From: JBBQZU01 sp041749535
GTDB taxonomy: Bacteria > Bacteroidota > Bacteroidia > Flavobacteriales_D > Cryomorphaceae
Reading direction: 5' to 3'
Assembly (NCBI GenBank): GCA_041749535.1
Contig: JBGTBE010000009.1
Coordinates: forward strand, 1-64,000
DNA length: 64,000 nucleotides
Numbering within the stretch: the first letter of the stretch is position 1; each line of letters starts with the position of its first letter. The notes beneath the pieces were generated by a model that ran no database searches, was not told the DNA's origin, and saw only the letters and a list, made by a program, of their open reading frames with translations. A program made the position numbers and the translations under genes. Positions 8,145 to 16,953 of the stretch are shown piece after piece.

Positions 8145-11100
8145 CTATTTCTCGCCTTCAGTTTTTTCTGGTTTCTGGAATATTTCATCGCCTGTGTCAA
8201 ATTCCCTTCTGAACAGCACTCCAACCCCTGTACGGTTTATGCGGCCTACCACAATATCTTCGAGATCTGTTTTGCTGTATGCCTTAAATCTATATCTGCC
8301 GTCGGGAGTGATTTTGTATTCCACCACCACGTTGGTCATAAATTGTTGGTTCTCATTGGCCGAAGCCGCACTGCTGCTCTCAAGCACCATTGTGCTGCCC
8401 ACGGTCACAACCACACGGTCGTCAAAGAGGGATTTGGAGAGATCTACGCTGAGATCGGTTTCACCACCACCTGTTTGCGCTGAGTAGGATTGAAGGTCGA
8501 AATTGAGTTCTACACCGCCAATAAGTCCATCGCCTATTTGGTTGAGTTGTTGGGTGAGTATCTGACTGGCGCTGTTTCTGGCCTGATTTGCCACGAGGTA
8601 GGCACTTTCCTGCCCACTGCTTTCATTGATGAATGTATTGAATATGAGGAGGGCAAAAACTTGCTTGTTCAGTTCATTTTCGTTCGCATTTATTTGGGCA
8701 AGTTTAGAATCTACCACCCCGCCCATGATGCCTCTTTGGTCTGGATCTATGGCTATTTCAAAACTAATTTCCGGGGCATCTATTCCACCTGATAGGTTCA
8801 TGATGATGTCCCAGCTTACCTGCTGCCGCATTGCATCATTGCCAGCAGCCTGCGTGCCCATCATGCTGCTTAAGGTTGCTTTGGTGCTGTATCTTGCTTT
8901 GATGTCAAGGTCGGCACTATAAGGGTCGCCATTCCAGGTAATCTTACTCCCCTCTACCAAGGTAAATTTTCTACTTGCCAGGTTATAAAAGGTCATGAGG
9001 TATTCACCCGATACAATTTCATAAGTACCGCCTATATTCACCCTCCCCGAAGGATCGTAAGAGAGGGCCAATTTGCCTCCGCCTTTCACTTTAAGGTAAT
9101 CACCCGCCAGTGGGTCTATTACAATTTTAAAGTTGGTTGCGGGATCTATATTTACAAATCCGCGGAGATCCAGTTTTGTTGAGGCAGTTGCAGCAATCTC
9201 TTCTTCAGACTTTTCGCGGCTTAATATTCCTGTGCCTGCTATGGGGTTGAATTCCACCCATTCCACAAGGTCGTCTGACTGGAAGTCAGCGTATTCGCTT
9301 TCAGGTATTACATAGGTAATATCCGATCCATTTTGGAGCGTTATGGAGCTTACAATTGCGGGGTTCAACTGGGGTCCTTTGATGCTTATATCACTGCTCA
9401 CAATCAGTTTGCCTTGCAAGTTGGGATCATCACCAGGTCGGAGGTCCATAAGTGTAAAATTGTCGCTCTTCACGGTGATATCGTACACCATATCCTGAAA
9501 ATAGCTGTGGGTGATGCTGCCATCTGCAGTGAGTTTATTGCCAATGCTGTCCACTACAGTCAATGATGGAAACATGATGGTTTCGGGTTCCAGCTTTACG
9601 GTACCTTTCGGAATAGAGTAGTATGCACTATTGCCTTCAAGTTCCAGGAGGATGTTGCTAAATGAAGCATTGCCCACAAGGGATGGTTCAGCGGTAGTGC
9701 CGCCAATGTGCAGGCTTGCCTGTAAATCGCCGGAAGATTTTGCAATAAGAGAGGGCGCGAGACTGCTGAGCAATGACACATCCATTTCAGTCATATCTAC
9801 CTGTAAATCTAGCCCGGTACTGCCTTCTTTCACTGGCAAGAGTACACCATTTACCTTTGCTTCAAGTGCTCCTCCAGTCAAAATGGCCTTCACGGTATAA
9901 TTTTCTTTATTTGTTACCGCATCCCAATTGAGATTTCCGAATTCTGTACCACGTATTATCAACTCTTTCACAGAACCGTTGCCGGTGAAAGTTCCATCCT
10001 CTTGCACTACAACGGTACCACTTAGTAACCCGCCGAGCAAGTCTTCACCACCGCTAATCAATGCAGAGATCTGCTGCAATTCAAAATTCTTGGCTCCCAC
10101 TTCCAGGGTACCATCCCCCGGGGCCTTGTTGATGCTAATCCACTTTTCACCTTGCAGAACAGCAAAAGAATGTATGCTGACGTCTGTTTTGGAGATTTCT
10201 ATTTCAGCTTCTGGGTCCGTTTTCCAAGTCTCGGTGTTGAGCGTGAAGGTGTCAATAGGGGTGACAAGCCAGCTTTGTGAATCCTGCTGGTAGTTCACCT
10301 CTGCGCCAATTTTATATAGCAAACTGTCTGGGTTGCCAATGCTAAGGGTATATAAACTGCCCGGATTGTTATAGGCAAGATGGAGGGCGGGTGAAGAAAT
10401 ATACATGCTGTCAAGTCCAATCCGCCCTGCGCTAAGCTGACCCACCAAAATGCCATTGCTACCATCGATCTCCAATTCAAGGTTATGCACGGAAATACCG
10501 CTATAGTCAATCTGTGGAAAGCTTGCGCTTGCAGTCAATTTTCGATCTATTGCGCTGTAGCTCGCTTTGGCGAAGGAAGGCTCGAAAGTTTCAAGGTCTT
10601 CAAGGATTAGTTTTCTCAATATTTCGCTGTTGTTCATCGTGAAATCCAATTCCAAATAATCAGCGGCATTTTTTGTACGAGCCTTTTCCCTTTCGGTGAG
10701 ATCAGTAAACGCTCCGGTTATGCTGTCCAGGGCCATGTTCGACTCCAGGTTTAAGTTTACATATTCGGAATTTATTTTGATAAGTGTAGAATCAAGGCCA
10801 AGACTTAAACTTGCCTCGATAGGGGTAATATCAAATCGCTCTCCGTTTTTTACAGCTGTGGTGCCGTCTATAAGCATAGTTCCGCTTTGCAGGTGGGGGG
10901 CAGATGTATAGTCCAGGTCGAAATGTGTCTTCAACCGCAGGTCATAATCAGTGAATTTCAAGGATTGAAAATCGAAGCCACTTACCAATCCCTCCGTATG
11001 CAAATTAATGAGTGAATCTTCAACAATCAGATCACCTTTCAGGGCAACAACTGCATTTGGGTCTGTAATTTCCAGCAGGAAGTCGTAGCGGTTGTTTTTG

Positions 11101-13058
11101 GCCTCCATCTCTGCGTAGATTCCAGTGATCAATGCCTCCTGATAATAGAGCTCTTGCGCTTCAACAACTGCGCTAAACTCAAGTGAATCGCCTGTGAGGT
11201 CTTTGCCTTTGAAGTCAGCGCTGAAACACAGGCGCAAGTTCTCACCTCCTGCGTATTTGCTCAGGTTGAGCTCGTCACTGTAGATGTGCGCAGTGGCATT
11301 TATCGTATCACTGTTCCAACCACCCGCACTGGCCTGCACATGAAGCGCACCGTATTCAGATTGAAGGCTGCCGGTGAGGGCGCTATTCTTACCCGATGCA
11401 AACGCGTGGCCTTTGAATTTCACTTGTTCCGGGTATACTTCAGTGTCGGTGCCTGCAGGCAAAAATGGCAGCAGGTCAGTGCGGGAAATACTCAAATCCA
11501 ATGTGGACAATTGAATGCGCTGCTCTGACCATTCCTTCCCTGTGGATACACCCGTAAGCGACAAAGATGTTTGGCCAGTTGATGCTTTAAAGCTGTTCAC
11601 ATTAAGTTTTCCTGCATTTCCCGTGAGTGACAGCGATGCAGAGAGTGGGTGAAGTGGAAGCATCCGGGCTTCTTCATCCATTTCAATGTAGTGGTACAGC
11701 ATGGACAGGTCTGCGGGATCAACCAAAATCAGAGGCAGTTCTGCAATAGCATTTTTAATCGCGTAGGTAGAAAGGAAGGTGTCAATATTTGCGTAAGCAA
11801 CGTGTATGCTTCCCATGAGTGCTGAGCTACCCAGGCTGAGGTCAATTTCTTTGAGAGACAATGATTCATCATCAAGACTCAGGGCGCAGGATAGATTCGA
11901 AAGCGCAGGCAATCCCTGAAAGTCCAGTGCAGCACTTGCAAGGGTGAAGCTATATTTTTCAGGATTTGCAGCTATGTCGCGCGCATCTATATTGATATGT
12001 TCGATAATGGTCCGGGATGTGTTCAACTGTGCATCAATCTGGGAGATGCTCACATCAAATTCTTGAATTTTAAAAATTTCTATTCCAGCTATTACGGGTA
12101 GGAACAGATCCAGGTCAGTTGCTGGTTCTTCATCTTTGTTTGGGCCTGTTGTGGATACCGATATACTGCCGCCATCCAGAAGTATTTGCTTTACAAAATA
12201 TCTGTCTTCATTCAGGTTTAACTCTTCAGGTTGGGCAGAGAACTGTTGCAATTTTAAATCAAATTGAATACCTGCATTTGGATCTGAAAATGCAAATGCA
12301 ATTTGTTCCAGGTTCAAATTCCCAAGTCCGATTTGGGGCATGGGTGAAGATTCATCATCCGCACTTGAAGGCACTTTGATATCCTGCTCAGCTTGCGTAG
12401 GCATTTGTACAAAACAGGCTGCATCTTTCAAAGCCAGGTGTTCCGCATCAAATGTCATGTTGCTTATGGAGAACTCATTCAAATAAGTATCGAAAGATCC
12501 AATCTTCAATGCGATGGAATCCCTGCTCACACAGTCGTAATAGTGAATTTCGCTCTCCCCGATTCTTACTTTGCCCACACTGAAGTCCCAGGTTGAAGCA
12601 GTAATCGTGGTGTCTACTTCAGCATTGCTGGCAAATGCATCTGTAATAAAGTCGTAGTTCCACTTTCCATTGCTGCTTTCGCAGTAGATGTTTGCCGAAA
12701 GGCCATAAAGCTCCAGTTTGTCTATCCTTATGGTATTCGATAAGATCGCTCGCCATCCGATGGAAGTTTTGAGTTCATCAAATTTCACCACCAATTGGCT
12801 TTTATCATCATAAAGGGCAACATTTTCCAATGCGAGATACCAGGGCAACCGCAGGTCTATTCCATCCACAGTGAGCTGCCCTCCCGTTTTGGAGTTGAAC
12901 CAGGTGACTCCCCGCTTGATGATTTGTTTTTGCACGGGTGGCAGCGCCAGCAACACTGAGATGAGAAGAAACAAAAGGATGGGTATGCCAACCACCCATT
13001 TCAATACGACCCACAATCTGCGTATATGGTTGGAATATTTTTCAGGTGATTGCTTCAT
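8145..13058 (-). CDS. tamB: translocation/assembly module protein TamB (DUF490)
   Basis: This 1637-residue protein has one N-terminal membrane anchor (about 15-45), then an AsmA-like start (VDGIDLRLPWYLALENVALY) and a very long run of beta-strands, and ends with the TamB/DUF490 domain (about 1250-1637; for example DLRGFVNIDPATNFKIVIDP and the LLIFNTF ... GLIGGVELNFDL region). TamB spans the periplasm as a hydrophobic-groove beta-taco and works with the Omp85 partner, here tamL immediately downstream. The length is at the upper end of the family. No gene lies within 450 bp upstream on the minus strand apart from tRNA-Arg, so tamB probably has its own promoter. Confidence 0.92.
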   Translation of the reverse strand: MKQSPEKYSNHIRRLWVVLKWVVGIPILLFLLISVLLALPPVQKQIIKRGVTWFNSKTGGQLTVDGIDLRLPWYLALENVALYDDKSQLVVKFDELKTSIGWRAILSNTIRIDKLELYGLSANIYCESSNGKWNYDFITDAFASNAEVDTTITASTWDFSVGKVRIGESEIHYYDCVSRDSIALKIGSFDTYLNEFSISNMTFDAEHLALKDAACFVQMPTQAEQDIKVPSSADDESSPMPQIGLGNLNLEQIAFAFSDPNAGIQFDLKLQQFSAQPEELNLNEDRYFVKQILLDGGSISVSTTGPNKDEEPATDLDLFLPVIAGIEIFKIQEFDVSISQIDAQLNTSRTIIEHINIDARDIAANPEKYSFTLASAALDFQGLPALSNLSCALSLDDESLSLKEIDLSLGSSALMGSIHVAYANIDTFLSTYAIKNAIAELPLILVDPADLSMLYHYIEMDEEARMLPLHPLSASLSLTGNAGKLNVNSFKASTGQTSLSLTGVSTGKEWSEQRIQLSTLDLSISRTDLLPFLPAGTDTEVYPEQVKFKGHAFASGKNSALTGSLQSEYGALHVQASAGGWNSDTINATAHIYSDELNLSKYAGGENLRLCFSADFKGKDLTGDSLEFSAVVEAQELYYQEALITGIYAEMEAKNNRYDFLLEITDPNAVVALKGDLIVEDSLINLHTEGLVSGFDFQSLKFTDYDLRLKTHFDLDYTSAPHLQSGTMLIDGTTAVKNGERFDITPIEASLSLGLDSTLIKINSEYVNLNLESNMALDSITGAFTDLTEREKARTKNAADYLELDFTMNNSEILRKLILEDLETFEPSFAKASYSAIDRKLTASASFPQIDYSGISVHNLELEIDGSNGILVGQLSAGRIGLDSMYISSPALHLAYNNPGSLYTLSIGNPDSLLYKIGAEVNYQQDSQSWLVTPIDTFTLNTETWKTDPEAEIEISKTDVSIHSFAVLQGEKWISINKAPGDGTLEVGAKNFELQQISALISGGEDLLGGLLSGTVVVQEDGTFTGNGSVKELIIRGTEFGNLNWDAVTNKENYTVKAILTGGALEAKVNGVLLPVKEGSTGLDLQVDMTEMDVSLLSSLAPSLIAKSSGDLQASLHIGGTTAEPSLVGNASFSNILLELEGNSAYYSIPKGTVKLEPETIMFPSLTVVDSIGNKLTADGSITHSYFQDMVYDITVKSDNFTLMDLRPGDDPNLQGKLIVSSDISIKGPQLNPAIVSSITLQNGSDITYVIPESEYADFQSDDLVEWVEFNPIAGTGILSREKSEEEIAATASTKLDLRGFVNIDPATNFKIVIDPLAGDYLKVKGGGKLALSYDPSGRVNIGGTYEIVSGEYLMTFYNLASRKFTLVEGSKITWNGDPYSADLDIKARYSTKATLSSMMGTQAAGNDAMRQQVSWDIIMNLSGGIDAPEISFEIAIDPDQRGIMGGVVDSKLAQINANENELNKQVFALLIFNTFINESSGQESAYLVANQARNSASQILTQQLNQIGDGLIGGVELNFDLQSYSAQTGGGETDLSVDLSKSLFDDRVVVTVGSTMVLESSSAASANENQQFMTNVVVEYKITPDGRYRFKAYSKTDLEDIVVGRINRTGVGVLFRREFDTGDEIFQKPEKTEGEK

Positions 13059-13186
13059 TGCTGGGTGCTAAAATTACAGCATTGGCAGCAATACCCGCAG
13101 CTTGAAAAAATAGTGGACACAAACATTGTGAAAAACACGGAACCTTTCATTGCTACACCTGCGGCGGTGTGCCCGATAGAGTATGT

Positions 13187-13215
13187 TTAAAAAAAGGCCG
13201 CAGAAGTGCGGCCTT
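13187..13215 (-). terminator. intrinsic terminator of the tRNA-Arg transcript
   Basis: On the minus strand AAGGCCGCA and TGCGGCCTT form a perfect 9-bp stem with a 4-base loop followed by a T run. It sits 8 bp beyond the encoded CCA end. Confidence 0.88.
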
Positions 13216-13222
13216 AGCATTG

Positions 13223-13299
<77 letters not shown>

Positions 13300-13454
13300 T
13301 ATTGCGTTTTGAGAGCGCGAAATTAATCAATTATCGTTAAAGTCAAGACACGGATTGTTTTTTGAATGGCTAAACAATGTTTGGTCGTTCTGCGTTGACT
13401 TGTGTTGTGATTAAAGTTTACCATACATGGTCTGAATTTTGAATTTTTGATTTT

Positions 13455-13486
13455 TTGGCAGCAGTGGTATAGAATATCTACTTTTT
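13455..13486 (+). promoter_or_regulatory. candidate Bacteroidota sigma-A promoter of the sulP-carbonic anhydrase operon
   Basis: TTG at 13455-13457, a 21-bp spacer and TACTTTTT at 13479-13486 approximate the Bacteroidota -33/-7 pattern (TTG, then TAnnTTTG), with the last G missing. The start codon lies 27 bp downstream. The region is AT-rich, so a chance match is possible. Confidence 0.35.
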
Positions 13487-13513
13487 AAAATTTTTTAAGA
13501 TTATTTTCGCCAC

Positions 13514-15055
13514 ATGAGATTTAAGTATATCAAAGAAGATTTACCCGCTTCACTTGTGGTTTTTCTGGTTGCCTTGCCACTTTGTTTGGGCATTGCAGTG
13601 GCAAGTGGTGCACCCCCGCTTGCAGGGATGATTTCGGGAATTGTAGGTGGTATCGTTGTCGGTTTTTTCAGCGGTTCTCCGCTAAGTGTCAGCGGACCGG
13701 CTGCAGGGCTCACAGCGGTGGTCCTCTCGGCGTTAGAGTCTTTGGACAGCTATCAAATGTTCCTGCTTGCCATCGTAGTAGCCGGTATAATTCAAATAAT
13801 AATGGGTTCGCTGAAGGCCGGGGTAGTGGGTTATTTTTTCCCAAATTCAGTGATTAAGGGCATGCTCGCGGCCATAGGGCTTATTCTCATCTTGAAACAG
13901 ATTCCCCACGGCTTAGGTTATGACGCGGTGTATGAGGGAAGTATGGAATTTGAGCAGGAAGACAAGGAAAATACATTCTCCGAAATTTACAAAGCCTTTC
14001 TGAACCCCCACTATGGCGCGGTGCTCATCACCATGGTGGCACTTGGTATCATGGTGCTTTTTGAAAGACCCTTTATGAAAGCCATTGCCCTTTTTAAAAT
14101 TGTTCCCGGGGCATTGTTTGCTGTACTTTCCGGGGTGGTGATGAATGCCATCTATGCGGCTTACTTTCCCGCCTTGCTCATAGAGCCCAGCCACCTCGTA
14201 GACATGCCTGTTTTTAATTCGGCCAATGATTTCTTTGACAGCGTTGTTTTTCCAGATTTTAGTGCTTTGGCTGATTACAGGATATACCCGGTGGCAGTGA
14301 CCATTGCGCTTGTTGCAAGCATTGAGACATTGCTGAGCATAGAAGCTACGGATAAGTTGGATCCACTGAAGCGTATTACGCCAGTAAACAGAGAATTGGG
14401 TGCACAGGGCATAGGCAATATGATCTCGGGCCTCATCGGTGGGCTGCCAATTACTGCAGTAATTGTGCGCTCCTCTGCAAATATCTCTGCAGGAGGTCGA
14501 ACCAAAATAAGCACCATTGTACACGGTATTTTACTAGCACTGAGCGTCGCATTTTTTGCTGCCTATCTCAAGTTTATACCCCTTGCTGCCTTGGCTGCAG
14601 TGCTTCTTCTTTTGGGCTATAAGCTTGCTAAACCATCCATTATAATGGCTGAATGGAGAAAGGGTTGGGATCAGTTTATTCCTTTCGCGGTTACCATTTT
14701 GGTCATCCTCTTCACCGACCTGCTTATTGGTATAGCTGTAGGTACAATTGTGGGTCTGATCTTCGTTCTCAAATCCAACTTTCACAAATCTATCACCCTT
14801 CATAAGGAAAAAAACAATTATGTGATCGCTTTAAGAAAGGATGTTTCTTTTCTCAACAAGGCTTCCTTTTTTAACATTCTCTCCGAAGTGCCGGAAGGTG
14901 CCTCTTTGCACATCGATGTTCACAAGGCTACTTTTGTGGACCTCGATATTCGGCAGGCTATTTATGATTTTGTTGACAACGCACCAAAACGCGATATATC
15001 GATTACCGTTACCGGCCTCGACAGAATGGAACGAACGCACATCCATAAACGCTAA
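13514..15055 (+). CDS. SulP/SLC26 family anion transporter with C-terminal STAS domain
   Basis: This 513-residue inner-membrane protein has the SulP start (DLPASLVVFLVALPLCLGIAVASGAPP), about 10-14 membrane segments up to residue 430, a conserved central stretch GNMISGLIGGLPITAVIVRSSAN, and a short cytoplasmic STAS domain from about residue 440 (VSFLNKASFFN ... IDVHKATFVDLDIRQAIYDF). SulP proteins move sulfate, bicarbonate or other anions. Because a beta-carbonic anhydrase gene follows after 18 bp, bicarbonate uptake is the likeliest role, by analogy with BicA-like transporters and known SulP-carbonic anhydrase pairs. Sulfate cannot be excluded from sequence alone. Confidence 0.88.
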   Translation: MRFKYIKEDLPASLVVFLVALPLCLGIAVASGAPPLAGMISGIVGGIVVGFFSGSPLSVSGPAAGLTAVVLSALESLDSYQMFLLAIVVAGIIQIIMGSLKAGVVGYFFPNSVIKGMLAAIGLILILKQIPHGLGYDAVYEGSMEFEQEDKENTFSEIYKAFLNPHYGAVLITMVALGIMVLFERPFMKAIALFKIVPGALFAVLSGVVMNAIYAAYFPALLIEPSHLVDMPVFNSANDFFDSVVFPDFSALADYRIYPVAVTIALVASIETLLSIEATDKLDPLKRITPVNRELGAQGIGNMISGLIGGLPITAVIVRSSANISAGGRTKISTIVHGILLALSVAFFAAYLKFIPLAALAAVLLLLGYKLAKPSIIMAEWRKGWDQFIPFAVTILVILFTDLLIGIAVGTIVGLIFVLKSNFHKSITLHKEKNNYVIALRKDVSFLNKASFFNILSEVPEGASLHIDVHKATFVDLDIRQAIYDFVDNAPKRDISITVTGLDRMERTHIHKR

Positions 15056-15073
15056 CATTAATTTCTAGGATAC

Positions 15074-15712
15074 ATGAATAAGTACTTAAAGCTTTTAGAG
15101 GACAATAAGGAGTGGGCTGCACAGAAATTGGGTGTGGATCCCGACTATTTCACCAAACTCAGCAAGCAGCAGAAACCCAAATTTCTTTGGATTGGATGCA
15201 GTGACAGCAGGGTGCCTGCCAATGAAATTACAGGAACAGCGCCCGGCGAAATATTCGTGCACCGCAACATTGCCAATTTGGTGGTGCACACCGATCTGAA
15301 TATGCTTTCAGTACTTTACTATGCCGTAGATGTGCTGAAAGTGGACCACATTATTGTATGCGGGCATTACGGCTGTGGTGGCGTGCAAGCGGCCATGACC
15401 AATAGCGACTTTGGGTTGCTGAACCACTGGCTCAGAAATATCAAGGACGTGTACCACGAAAAGTATGCGGAGATCACCGCGCTCAAGGATGATAAAGCCA
15501 AATTCGATCGCATGGTGGAGCTATCGGTTCGGCAACAGGTATTTAACCTCTCAAAAATATCAGTAATACAAAGAAATTGGCAAGAGAGAAACTACCCGCA
15601 CCTGCATGGATGGGTATATGGACTTGACAATGGAAGGATCTCAGAGTTGTGCAATATGGACCCACAGGTACACACTTCGGAAATTTACGATTTCGAATTC
15701 AACAGGCACTAG
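15074..15712 (+). CDS. can: beta-class carbonic anhydrase
   Basis: The enzyme interconverts CO2 and bicarbonate in the cytoplasm with one zinc per subunit. All active-site residues are visible: Cys42, Asp44 and Arg46 in GCSDSRVP, and His98 and Cys101 in CGHYGCGG. At 212 residues it has the normal beta-class length. It follows the SulP transporter gene after 18 bp. The pair suggests a unit for bicarbonate supply to carboxylases (fatty acid synthesis, anaplerosis) or for pH balance. The family (Can/CynT type) is secure; the specific symbol less so. Confidence 0.95.
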   Translation: MNKYLKLLEDNKEWAAQKLGVDPDYFTKLSKQQKPKFLWIGCSDSRVPANEITGTAPGEIFVHRNIANLVVHTDLNMLSVLYYAVDVLKVDHIIVCGHYGCGGVQAAMTNSDFGLLNHWLRNIKDVYHEKYAEITALKDDKAKFDRMVELSVRQQVFNLSKISVIQRNWQERNYPHLHGWVYGLDNGRISELCNMDPQVHTSEIYDFEFNRH

Positions 15713-15745
15713 AACGTTTGGCTACGGCCAAATTTCCTTTTTAGA

Positions 15746-16702
15746 ATGGCACATACTGAAGCATTTGGATCCGATGTGCAAAGAGCAGCTGAGTCGCTTC
15801 GTAAGGGCGGGCTGGTAGCCATTCCCACCGAAACCGTTTACGGCCTTGGGGCCAATGCCACCGACGATGATGCAGTGCTCCGGATATTCGAAGCCAAGGG
15901 ACGTCCTGCCTTCGACCCCCTCATCGTACACATTGGAAGCCTGGAGCAACTGCACACCGTAGTTTCTTCATTTCCCGAAAAGGCGCGCCTCCTTGCGCAA
16001 GCGTATTGGCCCGGTCCACTGACCTTTATTTTGCCGAAGCAGGATTCAATTTCTGATTTGGTAACCTCAGGCCTGCCTACCGTTGGGGTGCGTATGCCCC
16101 GACATTCACTCACGCTTCAGTTGCTTCAATCTTTGCCTTTTCCCCTTGCAGCTCCCAGTGCAAACCCTTTCGGGTACATAAGTCCTACCACGGTAGCCCA
16201 TGTGCAGGCCCAACTTGGAGATAAGTTAGATTACATACTCGATGGGGGTGCATGCGAGGTAGGCCTTGAGAGTACCATAGTGGGATTTGAAAATGGTGGC
16301 GTGCAGGTGTTGAGATTGGGTGGCCTTTCAGTAGAGGAGATAGAAGCAGTAGCAGGCCCGGTTTCGGTGGCAAATAGCAGCACGAGCAATCCCACAGCCC
16401 CCGGTATGCTCAGCAGCCACTACGCGCCCGGAAAACCATTGCTCTTCGGCGAGATTGATTCTCTTCTCTCAGAGCATGTCGGGAAGAATTTTCAGCTTCT
16501 GGTGTTTCGCGATTTACATGGTCAGCCGGGCAAGGTGCTCTCAGCGTCCGGAAATATGAATGAAGCTGCGAGAAACCTGTTCTCAATGCTTCGTGAACTC
16601 GATGCCAGCGATTGCAGCATCATCCTTGCGGAAAAAGTGCCCAATGAAGGGCTTGGAAGGGCGATCAACGACAGATTGAACAGGGCCTCGAGCAGGAGGT
16701 GA
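15746..16702 (+). CDS. L-threonylcarbamoyladenylate synthase (Sua5 type)
   Basis: The enzyme makes threonylcarbamoyl-AMP from threonine, bicarbonate and ATP, the first step of the t6A37 modification of ANN-decoding tRNAs. Residues 8-200 are the YrdC domain with PTETVYGLGA and KGRPAFDPLIVHI. Residues about 230-318 are the additional Sua5 C-terminal domain, joined by the conserved linker APGMLSSHYAP, so this is the long Sua5 form rather than short TsaC. The gene starts 33 bp after carbonic anhydrase; since bicarbonate is a substrate, co-transcription is plausible but may be accidental. Confidence 0.93.
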   Translation: MAHTEAFGSDVQRAAESLRKGGLVAIPTETVYGLGANATDDDAVLRIFEAKGRPAFDPLIVHIGSLEQLHTVVSSFPEKARLLAQAYWPGPLTFILPKQDSISDLVTSGLPTVGVRMPRHSLTLQLLQSLPFPLAAPSANPFGYISPTTVAHVQAQLGDKLDYILDGGACEVGLESTIVGFENGGVQVLRLGGLSVEEIEAVAGPVSVANSSTSNPTAPGMLSSHYAPGKPLLFGEIDSLLSEHVGKNFQLLVFRDLHGQPGKVLSASGNMNEAARNLFSMLRELDASDCSIILAEKVPNEGLGRAINDRLNRASSRR

Positions 16703-16892
16703 GTATTGAGGAGGTGATTTCGCTGAAAGACTTTCGGTTTTACTTTTTAAATATTCATCAAATCAGGGCTGTAATGGTTTCATGACAATCCGCGTGATCA
16801 ATTTGAATCACTTCCTGGTAAACCTTGGCAATATTGCATCTGTATTTCGCTCAGCTTGAAATGAGAGAACAAATTATCTGGGTATGACTGAA

Positions 16893-16931
16893 TAAAAAGA
16901 AAAACCACCGTGCACGTTTGCACGGTGGTTT
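16893..16931 (-). terminator. intrinsic terminator of the secreted-paralogue gene run
   Basis: AAACCACCGTGCA pairs with TGCACGGTGGTTT around a 4-base loop (a 13-bp stem), with a T-rich tail on the minus strand. It sits 22 bp after the stop of the last gene of the run. The plus-strand tail is poor, so it serves mainly the minus strand. Confidence 0.88.
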
Positions 16932-16953
16932 CCTACATACTATTTAGCCAAAG

